Shown piece by piece: positions 15,054-23,732 of a DNA stretch of 41,768 nt. The stretch lies in the NCBI GenBank assembly GCA_002825465.1, contig PJER01000022.1, positions 1 to 41,768 of the forward strand, in the 5' to 3' direction. The stretch comes from Candidatus Thorarchaeota archaeon MP8T_1 (GTDB taxonomy: Archaea > Asgardarchaeota > Thorarchaeia > Thorarchaeales > Thorarchaeaceae). Made by a program: the position numbers and the translations under genes. Position 1 is the stretch's first letter; each line of letters begins with the position of its first letter. A model generated the notes under the pieces. It saw only the letters and a program-made list of their open reading frames with translations. It was not told the origin of the DNA and searched no databases.

Positions 15054-15335
15054 GTGGTAGATTTGGAAAATCAAATAGTATCAATTGATTCGGAAGAAAC
15101 ACTTCCTGTGATATTTCTTAATGGACCTACTTCACAAGCGACTCCCGTACCAACTCTTTATGCAATACGATATTTTTGTAGGGAATTAGAAGCTGCAATT
15201 GACGTTTTAGTAAACAACACTGAATTACAGACCCTTCTCAGTCTGCGGGACGAAGAGAAGAATAAGATTCATGAACACCTTCAGAAGATTATGCATAGAT
15301 TTCAGGAATTTCTTATGGCTGACGCCCGTCGTTAA
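15054..15335 (+). CDS. Small hypothetical protein
   Basis: A 93-residue protein of no recognised family. The N-terminal 35 residues look beta/loop (IVSIDSEETLPVIFLNGPT), and the rest is helical and charged (LSLRDEEKNKIHEHLQKIMHRF). GTG 15054 has AGGA 7 nt upstream; TTG 15051 is the alternative. It stands between a divergent flavin oxidoreductase and the linalool dehydratase-like gene. Confidence 0.55.
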   Translation: MVDLENQIVSIDSEETLPVIFLNGPTSQATPVPTLYAIRYFCRELEAAIDVLVNNTELQTLLSLRDEEKNKIHEHLQKIMHRFQEFLMADARR

Positions 15336-15450
15336 ATCTTCAATCTCCTAATTTTTCCATATTTCTGTAAACTATTTATGGTACAATATGTAATTTGCTC
15401 TGTACCTACAATTACAGTAGATTTCCATTGAATACCTTGATGTGAGTGAT

Positions 15451-17094
15451 ATGTCCTCGATACTTAGACAAAACAAGTTCTTTCTCAGTGCCATTATCAT
15501 TACTATAGTGTTTGCAGGCATGACCTTTGGGAACCTACCTGGTTCGCCTACCTCTCTAATTGTTCAAACTATTGGCAATACCACCTTTAATTTTGCAGAC
15601 TATCCTTCTCTCACACATGAGCAGATAGGCATCATCAATTACTTCAATCGGCTCATAATGGACCAACCCGTGAATGAGTGGAATGAGTGGAATGCTGAGA
15701 ACTATATGTGGGCTTTACAATACGTCAGTGCGTTTCTCGCCTACACATTTGCTACAGTATGCGAAACAACACCTGGCTACAGGACATCTTTCTATGAAGA
15801 TCATGCATACACACAGTTACTAAAGATGAACACAACCATCACAGAGTACGGAAATGACTCGATGGAGTATTATGAATGGGTTTCAATTCCCGGATTCACT
15901 GATTACTACTACCCAAATGCCACAGATCCTGATGGTAACGATATCTATACAGGAGGTTTCAGAGGTCCTGCAAATATCATGTGGACTGGACATTATGCTC
16001 TCATGATGGCTCTTTATGAGCGAAATTTCAACACGGGGAGAGTTGCAGATGAATTGAGTTGGTATATAGATGATTGGGAGTTATCAGTAACCACCGACAG
16101 GTTAGGAAACTCCACTCCTGGAGGTGTTTGGGGTACAGGACTCATCCCCTGTGAACCATACGTTGTCTTTGTTCAATGTAACAGCATTCCTATTTACACC
16201 ACTGAACTCTATGACAATCTTTACGGCACCCACTATATGGAGAGCGGAATGTGGGATTATGGGCTAGATTTTATCGAGTCTGACATGACCGATGAGCATG
16301 GCCTCTATGTAGATGGTTACTTTGTACAAGAACCAATTGGCTATGGTCCCAATGCAGAACACACTCCTCAAGAGATCCCTGGACAAGCAATTGATCACCT
16401 CGTTGGAGGTCCCCGACTCAACTCTTATGGTACAGCTTGGGCACTGACATTCTTAGAATACACAATACCAGAGTCTACTATTCCAAAATACCAAACATTT
16501 CTTGATGCTTATAGTAGGGATATCTCTGGGGATATGATGTACATGCTTGGATCCTATTCACATCCTACAACCTTTGGTGATGTGTTTGGAATACTTGGAA
16601 CGGTCTTTACAATGACTCTGGCAAATCAGAGGAATGATTACAGTACAAGAGATCGTCTTGGCAATCTACTACAGGATATGGTAAACAAAGTCTGGTCCGC
16701 AGATAGGCGCGAGATGTATTATGATGCATCGTCACTAGATTCATTCCTCTCTGCAGTCCTTTCAGGATTCACTGTCTGGTCTGGTGTCCCAATCACTGTT
16801 CGCGACCTTGCTGATGCGCGTCCCACAGAGTTTTGGAATTATCCTTACATCAGTTCTGCTGATGATGATAATATTTGGATATATCAGGCACAATGGGATC
16901 CTGTGAAAGACGGGTTCATTCTAAATGTTAAGGTTGATTCTACTGCCACGCTAACATTCAGTAACTTTGTTTCACAACCAACTGCTTATCGTAGTGGAAA
17001 TCCGTTTGTACAGCTGGAGTCTGCTGGTGGCGGTGACTATACTCTATCACTGACACCAGGAAGTTATCAATTAGTTATCATGGAAGGTGCATAG
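15451..17094 (+). CDS. Membrane-anchored linalool dehydratase/isomerase (LDI) family protein
   Basis: A 547-residue protein. Residues about 10-28 form a signal anchor and the rest is outside. The alpha-barrel resembles the Castellaniella defragrans linalool dehydratase-isomerase. CEPYVVFVQCNS places Cys234 and Cys243 nine residues apart, as for the two active-site cysteines there. NIMWTGHYALM holds the corresponding His181, and YDNLYGTHY and YGTAWAL match family segments. The C-terminal 70 or so residues form an extra beta-rich module. LDI hydrates or isomerises monoterpene alcohols; for archaeal members the substrate is unknown and an isoprenoid is only a guess. ATG 15451 is used (GTG 15442 possible). 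The next gene starts 1 bp after the stop. Confidence 0.75.
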   Translation: MSSILRQNKFFLSAIIITIVFAGMTFGNLPGSPTSLIVQTIGNTTFNFADYPSLTHEQIGIINYFNRLIMDQPVNEWNEWNAENYMWALQYVSAFLAYTFATVCETTPGYRTSFYEDHAYTQLLKMNTTITEYGNDSMEYYEWVSIPGFTDYYYPNATDPDGNDIYTGGFRGPANIMWTGHYALMMALYERNFNTGRVADELSWYIDDWELSVTTDRLGNSTPGGVWGTGLIPCEPYVVFVQCNSIPIYTTELYDNLYGTHYMESGMWDYGLDFIESDMTDEHGLYVDGYFVQEPIGYGPNAEHTPQEIPGQAIDHLVGGPRLNSYGTAWALTFLEYTIPESTIPKYQTFLDAYSRDISGDMMYMLGSYSHPTTFGDVFGILGTVFTMTLANQRNDYSTRDRLGNLLQDMVNKVWSADRREMYYDASSLDSFLSAVLSGFTVWSGVPITVRDLADARPTEFWNYPYISSADDDNIWIYQAQWDPVKDGFILNVKVDSTATLTFSNFVSQPTAYRSGNPFVQLESAGGGDYTLSLTPGSYQLVIMEGA

Positions 17095-17095
17095 A

Positions 17096-17695
17096 GTGAC
17101 TCAAGACAATGAAAAAGGTAGGACATTGCCCGAAATATTCAGAATACAGCATTGGACAATTGCTCTAGTGACTCTGATTTTTGGTCTGGTTGGGGCTGGG
17201 CTCTTCGCATTGATTCACTCAATCGATATGCCATTCATCATGATTTCACTGTTCAAATTTGGACTTCTCCCATCATTAGCAATCATTGCTTTAGTCGGAG
17301 CAATACGTGGTCCTATTGCAGGTTTTCTCAGTGGCTATCTTGGAATGGTTACCTTTGATCTTCTTGTGTATAACACAGTTGTGACTCAGACTCTGCCTGC
17401 ACTTGCCTATGGCATACTAGGTCTTATCGTTGGGTTTGCCTCCTATGACTTTTCTAGAGGCCGTTCCCTGGCTAAGTTATCGTTGTTGTCACTAATTGGT
17501 TTAGTCTTCACAGGACTCCTCTTGGTTGTGTTTGGTCTATTCATTGAACAAACCGCTGTGCTAGCTGGAATCGGATTCGTTCTATTGCCCCTTTTGACAT
17601 CTGGACTTCCAACAGTTATCTTTCTAACTCCCATACTAGCAAGAATCTGGTCCTTCTTTGCATCTAATATTGCTCTGCCATGGAATCTGTCGTAA
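17096..17695 (+). CDS. Multi-pass membrane protein, ECF S-component-like
   Basis: A 199-residue protein with about six hydrophobic helices. The pattern FKFGLLPSLAIIALVG then GPIAGFLSGYLGM and LPALAYGILGLIVGF resembles vitamin-uptake S components of ECF transporters, but no ATPase or T component lies nearby, so this is tentative. GTG 17096 is chosen because GGAAGGTG ends 6 nt upstream; a GTG at 17087 would overlap the LDI-like gene. The tight spacing indicates cotranscription and perhaps a shared substrate. Confidence 0.6.
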   Translation: MTQDNEKGRTLPEIFRIQHWTIALVTLIFGLVGAGLFALIHSIDMPFIMISLFKFGLLPSLAIIALVGAIRGPIAGFLSGYLGMVTFDLLVYNTVVTQTLPALAYGILGLIVGFASYDFSRGRSLAKLSLLSLIGLVFTGLLLVVFGLFIEQTAVLAGIGFVLLPLLTSGLPTVIFLTPILARIWSFFASNIALPWNLS

Positions 17696-17786
17696 ATCAA
17701 GGTCATGAGAATCGGAAATTTGACTTTGAATACTATGAAGTTAGAACACGTGTTCCAAGTATATTCATAATTTGAGAAATCAAGTT

Positions 17787-18998
17787 CTAAATCTTCAACA
17801 GATCTTGGTAGATACTAACGAGACTCTCTAGATGCTGATTGATATCGAATCGTTTCTCAACCATTAATTTGCCATTCATTCCAATCTCTTCTCGTAACTC
17901 TGGATCGTCTAACAGAGTACTTATAGCTTTGACAAGTGCACCTACATCATCTGGGTCTACAGCAAGTCCATCTACACCATCAGTAACAATCTCTTTTGGT
18001 CCATATACATTAGTTGTGACCACAGTAACCCCACATGCCATTGCCTCCAAAATTGAGAGCCCAAAAGGTTCCTCTCTTGATGGATAGATAAAGATACGAC
18101 TCTGATTGATTAATATTGGAACCTCTTTGATTTCAATGACTCCTAGATAGTCTATCATGTGGGAAACTTCTGCCCTATCGAAGTTGGACAGTAGTTTTTC
18201 TTTCAGTGACCCCTCTCCTGTCATAACCATTTTGAGATTTGGATAGTTAGTTTTCAAGTTCCTAAGCATTTCTGGAAATAGATCAACAGCTTTCATCTCT
18301 TCCAGACGACCCATGAATGCGATATCCCATTTCTTTTCCATTTCAGGCATCGGGTGGAACACTGTTAGATCGATTCCAAGATATAGCGGAAGAATAGGAA
18401 TCGCAGTGCCTTTCTTAGATAGATATTCCTCTAATACTGCTGCAACATTTTCGCTGACAGCGAGGATTAAGTCAAAGGGGCAAACATCACTGAAGCTTTC
18501 GATATCAGTAGTTCTCTCTCCACTTGGCAGAATTAGTGGTTTTGGTCGGCCATGAATAGTAGCAATCAGAGGAATCTTATCTAACAATCCATCTTCCTGT
18601 AATTTTGCCAGTACCCTATTGAAGACCACATATGGACTGTGAGCATGAATGATATCAGGGTTAAGCTCTTGAATCAGTTTTGAGAGTTGGCTTGCTAGAG
18701 TATCGATATTCTCCTCCAAATCATTTTCCTTGAAAATTTCACTGACTCTGTTCTCACGTTCAGTTTCAGGTAATGTAAAGAATTTCCACTTTCTTGCCTC
18801 GAGATAGTTACCGGGAAGAAAGTGAATTCTATAGTGATTACGATCAATAAAATCAGGAGAGTCATTTCTCTGCGCCTGTGCTACAATAATTGACTTATCT
18901 CCTCTATTATGTAAATGCTCGGATAAATAATGGAGATATGATTCATAACCTCCAAGACCCGCAGGATTAAGGCTATCACATAGGTGGAGAATCTTCAT
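17787..18998 (-). CDS. GT4-family glycosyltransferase
   Basis: A 403-residue GT-B fold enzyme. The N-terminal domain begins with MKILHLCDSLNPAGLGGYES, a retaining GT4 donor/acceptor loop, and has IIHAHSPY near residue 117. The C-terminal nucleotide-sugar site has AFMGRLEEMKAVDL and the EX7E motif in EEPFGLSILEAMACG, then GLAVDPDD. It probably adds sugars to lipids, glycans or S-layer oligosaccharides at the membrane face. The sugar is unknown, and no other glycan genes lie close by. Confidence 0.88.
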   Translation of the reverse strand: MKILHLCDSLNPAGLGGYESYLHYLSEHLHNRGDKSIIVAQAQRNDSPDFIDRNHYRIHFLPGNYLEARKWKFFTLPETERENRVSEIFKENDLEENIDTLASQLSKLIQELNPDIIHAHSPYVVFNRVLAKLQEDGLLDKIPLIATIHGRPKPLILPSGERTTDIESFSDVCPFDLILAVSENVAAVLEEYLSKKGTAIPILPLYLGIDLTVFHPMPEMEKKWDIAFMGRLEEMKAVDLFPEMLRNLKTNYPNLKMVMTGEGSLKEKLLSNFDRAEVSHMIDYLGVIEIKEVPILINQSRIFIYPSREEPFGLSILEAMACGVTVVTTNVYGPKEIVTDGVDGLAVDPDDVGALVKAISTLLDDPELREEIGMNGKLMVEKRFDINQHLESLVSIYQDLLKI

Positions 18999-19069
18999 CA
19001 GTAAGGCTAAACAGTAGTCTATCTAATTTATGTACCTGTTAGCCAGTCTGACATCCAGAGGTTGAGAGA

Positions 19070-20122
19070 ATGTTGAATCCTGCTATCATTGATCTTCCTG
19101 ATAGGGTCCGTGATCGTGATATCTTGCGAGACCATCATGGCAGGATCTTCATCACACTTGGATACATTCAACCGACTCATAGAATTCTATCTTTCCTCAA
19201 ATATGTCCCGCACAATGATGGAAGATGGCAATCTGATGGAATTCGCTATAAACGATTCTTCTGGGGGTCAGTAGATTCTACGGTAGAAGGAATGCCTCTA
19301 CTACCTCAGGACTACATCATCTTCGACACACATTTTCAAACAGAACTTGTTGAGCCACCTCGTCGAGTAATCAAAGAATACTTCAGTCCTGAATTAAGGC
19401 TCAAGGAAATTCTGGATGAACCAAGAGATGAAATGGAAGAATTGGTTCAGCGAGCAGCTGCAACCCTTCATGATGAGCTCAATATACCATTTGATAATCT
19501 TGGGATTGCAGGTAGTATTCTATGGAAAGGTCATAATCCCGAGTATTCTGATATCAACATGAACGTCTATGGTTTCAAGGAGTCCTGGAATCTGGAGAAA
19601 AATTACTCAAATTTAGAGAGCGAAGAATCACAGACCAGATTGCGCGATCTTAATGAGTGGAATAGGGCGATAGACAGGGTAAGAGATCGAATTAAAATCC
19701 TAGACCTGGATGAACTTCAAGCGCTTTTTACTCGTCGTAATGCTCTTTGTGTATCTGATAGGTGTATAGGAATAACTCCCATTCTCAGACCGGATGAGGT
19801 CCCAATTGAGCATGGTTCTGAGTCATATACAACTCTCAAAGATGTGCCCGTGCAAATAACAACCTCCGTAAAGAATGCAGACTATGGCATCTTTCATCCT
19901 GCGATTTATGATATAGAGTCAACATTCATTGAAGGTGTTCAAATCTCTCGAATCATGGTATATGACGGAGCATTTTGTGGTCTATTACGGAGAGATGATC
20001 GAATAGAGGTCTCTGGTACACTACAAAAAGTGAATTCAACTGAAACTGATGAGGAATTTCATCAATTAATGGTAGGGACAAAGAGTGGTTCTGGAAGAGA
20101 GTACATCAAACTCAAATCTTAA
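19070..20122 (+). CDS. Predicted nucleotidyltransferase-fold protein (archaeal conserved)
   Basis: A 350-residue protein resembling archaeal proteins annotated as predicted nucleotidyltransferases. The polymerase-beta-type loop is GIAGSILWKGH (Gly148-Ser149), followed by YSDINMNVYG. Asp161 is present, but the second metal-binding acid is Asn163, so DxD has become DxN. The C-terminal 100 residues (VPVQITTSVKNADYGIF...GLLRRDDRIEVSGTL) look like a beta-barrel. ATG 19070 follows GAGGT at about 9 nt. Thirty-odd bases separate it from the Trm5-like gene, which may be cotranscribed. Confidence 0.6.
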   Translation: MLNPAIIDLPDRVRDRDILRDHHGRIFITLGYIQPTHRILSFLKYVPHNDGRWQSDGIRYKRFFWGSVDSTVEGMPLLPQDYIIFDTHFQTELVEPPRRVIKEYFSPELRLKEILDEPRDEMEELVQRAAATLHDELNIPFDNLGIAGSILWKGHNPEYSDINMNVYGFKESWNLEKNYSNLESEESQTRLRDLNEWNRAIDRVRDRIKILDLDELQALFTRRNALCVSDRCIGITPILRPDEVPIEHGSESYTTLKDVPVQITTSVKNADYGIFHPAIYDIESTFIEGVQISRIMVYDGAFCGLLRRDDRIEVSGTLQKVNSTETDEEFHQLMVGTKSGSGREYIKLKS

Positions 20123-20167
20123 CCTGCATCGCAACTATCATAGGCATCTTGTTGTGACCTATATTTG

Positions 20168-21232
20168 ATGTCATCAGAGAAACTCTATGTCAGCTGCCCT
20201 GCAAAAGATGGGGAATCTATCAGAAAGATACTCCTTTCACTCGAACAGCTTGATAGTGAGTACAAAATCATCTCTGAAAACACGATGCTCTATTTTCCAA
20301 TCAAATCAAGACTCACTCAAGATCACCTTTCGGTTCTTAATACATCATCAGTCATCATTGAGACAGGCACTCGGACATTCGAGAAAATATCTCAGGTTCC
20401 AAGGACTCTAGGTGATGCATTACAAGGAATAATGTCTCCTGAAGATCTTGCTCTCCTTCCTCGTGCATACGACCTGATAGGTGACATCGCAGTTCTTGAG
20501 ATTCCTGATGAGCTTACTCAATATTCTCAATTGATTGGGGAAACATTTCACAAGATTCACTCGAATTTTAAAACGGTTCTAGCAAAGAGTGGTGCAGTAT
20601 CTGGAACAACCAGAGTGCGGGAGTACACGCACCTTGCTGGCGAGATGAAAACAAAGACAATTCATACTGAATACGGATGCAGACTTGTTGTGGATGTAGC
20701 GAAAGCGTACTTCAGCCCAAGACTATTAGAGGAACACAATCGAATTGCGCAACTCGTGCAACCTGGAGAGAAGGTTCTCGATATGTTCTGCGGAGTGGGT
20801 CCTTTTGCCATTCATATTACCAAGCATAAGAAAGTCAAAGTAGTTGCAATTGATATCAATCCTTTAGCTATAGAGCTACTTTCAGAGAGCATCCAACTGA
20901 ACAAACTTGTAGGTTTCATTGAACCTATTGTTGCTGACGCTCATGAATATACACGCACAAAAGAAGCTAATTTTGACAGAGTGATAATGAACCATCCATC
21001 TGGGGCATCTGATTTCGTTGTTGATGCATGTAGAGTTCTAAAGTCTGGAGGAATCATACACTACTATGATTTCACCGGTGGCGAGTCACCTGAAACTCTT
21101 CTAAGAGAGAAAGTGGCTATGTTGGTTGAACAAGCAGGACGAAAAGTAGGTGGTATTAGTCTAGTGCGACGCGTGAGAGATAGTGCGCCTTACGAATATC
21201 AGATGGTTGCTGATGTAACTATCCAGGAATAA
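20168..21232 (+). CDS. trm5: tRNA (guanine37-N1)-methyltransferase Trm5-like
   Basis: A 354-residue class I methyltransferase expected to make m1G37 in tRNAs, the first step toward wyosine in tRNA-Phe. Marks are TRVREYTHLAGE, VVDVAKAYFSPRL, the SAM loop VLDMFCGVGPFAI and the catalytic-site segment MNHPSGA (usually NxP). About 130 N-terminal residues form the RNA-recognition domain. TYW2 is a close relative and cannot be fully excluded. ATG 20168 has a TTG directly before it. The 3' end overlaps the DUF371 gene by 14 bp, convergently. Taw1, the next enzyme of wyosine synthesis, lies at 23733-24683. Confidence 0.85.
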   Translation: MSSEKLYVSCPAKDGESIRKILLSLEQLDSEYKIISENTMLYFPIKSRLTQDHLSVLNTSSVIIETGTRTFEKISQVPRTLGDALQGIMSPEDLALLPRAYDLIGDIAVLEIPDELTQYSQLIGETFHKIHSNFKTVLAKSGAVSGTTRVREYTHLAGEMKTKTIHTEYGCRLVVDVAKAYFSPRLLEEHNRIAQLVQPGEKVLDMFCGVGPFAIHITKHKKVKVVAIDINPLAIELLSESIQLNKLVGFIEPIVADAHEYTRTKEANFDRVIMNHPSGASDFVVDACRVLKSGGIIHYYDFTGGESPETLLREKVAMLVEQAGRKVGGISLVRRVRDSAPYEYQMVADVTIQE

Positions 21233-21644
21233 ACTGCAGCTCACAGCTCATTTCAATGGACTGATTTTTCAAAAGTTCAACAAACTCTCTACTGAGATCA
21301 GAAGCTGCCTTATCTGCATTAATCATTAATGTTCTATTACATTGAAACGAACTCGTCCTTGCAACCATACTTGTAGAATCAGCATAGGTGAGACCTTTAC
21401 CCCCAGAACCGGTAATCTGTTCACGTACTCCCTGAACATCCATAATGAGAACAATCTTTGTGGTTTCTAATGTTGCCAGGTCTCTAATTTTCGACGATAA
21501 ATCCGAAAGTTTCTGAGTTGCTTTTATCCCTACAATACATGTACCTTGTTTTGTGAGAAAATCTTCTGTGGTCAACTCAACAGTGGTCTTATGTTTACCA
21601 ACTATGTTCTCATGTCCGTATGCCTTGAACTGTACAAGATACAT
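21219..21644 (-). CDS. DUF371 archaeal protein
   Basis: A 141-residue protein. KAYGHENIVGKHKTTVELTT, then QGTCIVGIKATQKL and FQCNRTLMINADKAASDL, match the archaeal DUF371 family, whose function is unknown. MYLVQF at 21644 is the likely start. The gene is divergent from pcm, with starts 34 bp apart, and converges on the Trm5-like gene. Confidence 0.82.
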   Translation of the reverse strand: MYLVQFKAYGHENIVGKHKTTVELTTEDFLTKQGTCIVGIKATQKLSDLSSKIRDLATLETTKIVLIMDVQGVREQITGSGGKGLTYADSTSMVARTSSFQCNRTLMINADKAASDLSREFVELLKNQSIEMSCELQFIPG

Positions 21645-21677
21645 AATTTGTATGGTGTGCAAGCCTTTTATGAATCC

Positions 21678-22379
21678 ATGTCCTCTCAGATAATGATTCG
21701 TATGTCTGACTCTCAGTACAAAAAAGCTGTAGATAATTTAGTACGAAGATTACAGACCAGTGGATATCTTAGGAGTAAGGATATGGAAAGAGCCCTTCGT
21801 GCTGTTCCAAGAGAAGAATTTGTCCACCCATCTACGAAAGAACAGGCTTACCGCGACTCACCTCTCTCTATTGGACTGGGGCAGACAATCTCAGCCCCTC
21901 ATATGTGTGTAATAATGTGTGAATCTCTTAATCTAAAGCCCGGTCTAAAGATATTAGAAGTAGGTGCGGGGTCAGGCTACCATTCAGCATTATGTGCTGA
22001 GTTGGTTGCTCCCAAAGGTACTAAGGAACAAGGGCATGTCTATACCATTGAGATAGTAGAAGGTCTCATTGATTTTGCGAAGAAGAATCTCGAACGAACC
22101 GGTTATTCTGATAGAGTTACATTGATCCATGGTGATGGTGGGATTGGTCTTCCAGAACATGCACCGTTTGATAGAATCCTAGTTGCAGCAGCAGCACCAA
22201 GAGTTCCTGAACCACTCATTGAACAACTTGCGCCTGAAGGAATAATGCTGATTCCTGTAGGAAGCAGAGGTTTCTTTCAAGACTTATTGATGTTAGAGAA
22301 AGATGCTGAAGGAAATATCACCAGTAGAAATTGGGGTGGCGTTGCTTTTGTACCATTGACTGGTGAATATGGTCATTAG
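21678..22379 (+). CDS. pcm: Protein-L-isoaspartate O-methyltransferase
   Basis: A 233-residue repair enzyme that methylates isoaspartyl residues in damaged proteins. Family marks are VPREEFVHP, the DSPLSIGLGQTISAPHM segment, the SAM loop ILEVGAGSGYHSA and FDRILVAAAAPRVPEPL. The start is uncertain: ATG 21678, 21693 and 21702 are all in frame, and none has a Shine-Dalgarno. A short leaderless transcript from the promoter region shared with DUF371 is likely. Confidence 0.92.
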   Translation: MSSQIMIRMSDSQYKKAVDNLVRRLQTSGYLRSKDMERALRAVPREEFVHPSTKEQAYRDSPLSIGLGQTISAPHMCVIMCESLNLKPGLKILEVGAGSGYHSALCAELVAPKGTKEQGHVYTIEIVEGLIDFAKKNLERTGYSDRVTLIHGDGGIGLPEHAPFDRILVAAAAPRVPEPLIEQLAPEGIMLIPVGSRGFFQDLLMLEKDAEGNITSRNWGGVAFVPLTGEYGH

Positions 22380-22381
22380 CA

Positions 22382-23083
22382 TTAGATTCCAAGATGAAGT
22401 GGAACCAGAGTAAGTTTGATTCTTTCATCATCTGCTAGGCCTAAGGCCTCCCTAATATTGACAGGGGCTACAACTTCCAATATATCCTCACTATGATGAG
22501 TTCTCTGTGCTATTACAACTGCACCTTCTATTTCGTCATTTATTTTCACTCTATAACAAATTACATCTCCGAATGTTCGATCCTTGTGACGAAATCCAGG
22601 AAGAACAAGTGGTGGTGAGTTTTTCATTCTTCCCACAGCTTTTCGAGAATCATCGTCTACCACTTTCACATTAAGTGTGCCCAAATAGGGTTTGAATCCA
22701 AGGGCATTTCTCAGTTTGGAGGAATATACATCAATATAGTAGGCACCCTCCCCTATTCCTTTTGAAATAAATCCCTCAATTGTGACCTCATCTTGCGGCG
22801 GAGTAAATGCAATCTCAAGACTAGTCATAATCCTGATGAGTTCTTGTCTTCCCTTATCGGTAATCTGTAGTAACATTCCTTCTGCAGTATGGATTCTTGT
22901 CACAAATCCCTCATCAACACAAAATGAAACTCTTCTTGATGCGGTCTGTTGACTAATCCCCATCATCTCACCTAACTCTCTAGTTGTGAGAACGGTCTTA
23001 GTATGTATTGCCCCTTTCCTAGAGAGTGAATAAAGTGTGAACCATATATCCGGCGTAATCATTGTTATTTCCCACTCATTCAT
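22382..23083 (-). CDS. ribK: CTP-dependent riboflavin kinase with N-terminal winged helix
   Basis: A 233-residue archaeal riboflavin kinase (DUF120 family) that makes FMN using CTP. The N-terminal 85 residues are a winged helix (TTRELGEMMGISQQTASRRV), as in the fused archaeal forms. The kinase domain has GIGEGAYYID, YLGTLNVKV, RTFGDVICYRV, QRTHHSEDILEV and APVNIREALG. The HTH suggests it may also regulate flavin genes, which is inference. It overlaps the translin-like gene by 8 bp as last gene of an operon. Confidence 0.93.
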   Translation of the reverse strand: MNEWEITMITPDIWFTLYSLSRKGAIHTKTVLTTRELGEMMGISQQTASRRVSFCVDEGFVTRIHTAEGMLLQITDKGRQELIRIMTSLEIAFTPPQDEVTIEGFISKGIGEGAYYIDVYSSKLRNALGFKPYLGTLNVKVVDDDSRKAVGRMKNSPPLVLPGFRHKDRTFGDVICYRVKINDEIEGAVVIAQRTHHSEDILEVVAPVNIREALGLADDERIKLTLVPLHLGI

Positions 23084-23711
23084 TCTTACTTATGCGTTGT
23101 TCGAAATCTGCAAGTTCCTTGACAAGCCTACTCTGCCCTACAGCACGTGTCAGGTCTCCTCTAGTTCTCTCGACTAATGACCTTCCCACATCACATTTTC
23201 TTCGTAGGTCCGGAACTAAAGCATTTGGATAGTCAAAGGACTGAAGTCCTTCAAGAATATCTTCCATTAAATTCAGAAGGTTTTCAGCTTTCTCTACTTC
23301 ATTCATTCGAAGATAATCAAGAGATGCACGTCTTAATTCCCCTATGACATCTGCGAGTCCATTTAGGTATGGCCGTGATGGAATTTGATACTTTTCAGGG
23401 CTGGTATACCTACCCTCCTCAATTAGAGATTGAACATTTGCTGCTTCGGTGAGTTCCTGATATGCAATATCCATCATCTTAGATTTAGATACAAAATCAC
23501 TAGAGGGCATATCGGAAATTGCTGAATCGATAATTTTGTATGCCTCATCTACTAATGCTTTTGCTCTTGCAAACTCTCTCTTGTGAGTCATCTTGATCGA
23601 TTCGCTGCATTTTCTTACTGCATCACGACTGAGAGGTAGTACTTTTTCTCTGATTTGATCATCCGCATCTATTTCTTTTCTAATACCATTAAGAATTTCC
23701 GAAAGTTCCAT
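23076..23711 (-). CDS. Translin/TRAX-family RNA-binding protein
   Basis: A 211-residue all-helical protein resembling archaeal translin. It has a charged N-terminal helix (RKCSESIKMTHKREFARAK), the TEAANVQSLIEEG segment and LADVIGELRRASLDYL, with a conserved acidic helix near residue 165. Translin/TRAX proteins bind RNA and ssDNA, and some are RNases. It lies between taw1 and ribK in a tight operon (21 bp and an 8-bp overlap), so a role in tRNA or RNA processing is plausible. Confidence 0.82.
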   Translation of the reverse strand: MELSEILNGIRKEIDADDQIREKVLPLSRDAVRKCSESIKMTHKREFARAKALVDEAYKIIDSAISDMPSSDFVSKSKMMDIAYQELTEAANVQSLIEEGRYTSPEKYQIPSRPYLNGLADVIGELRRASLDYLRMNEVEKAENLLNLMEDILEGLQSFDYPNALVPDLRRKCDVGRSLVERTRGDLTRAVGQSRLVKELADFEQRISKNE

Positions 23712-23732
23712 TTCTATTCACTCACCACACTA

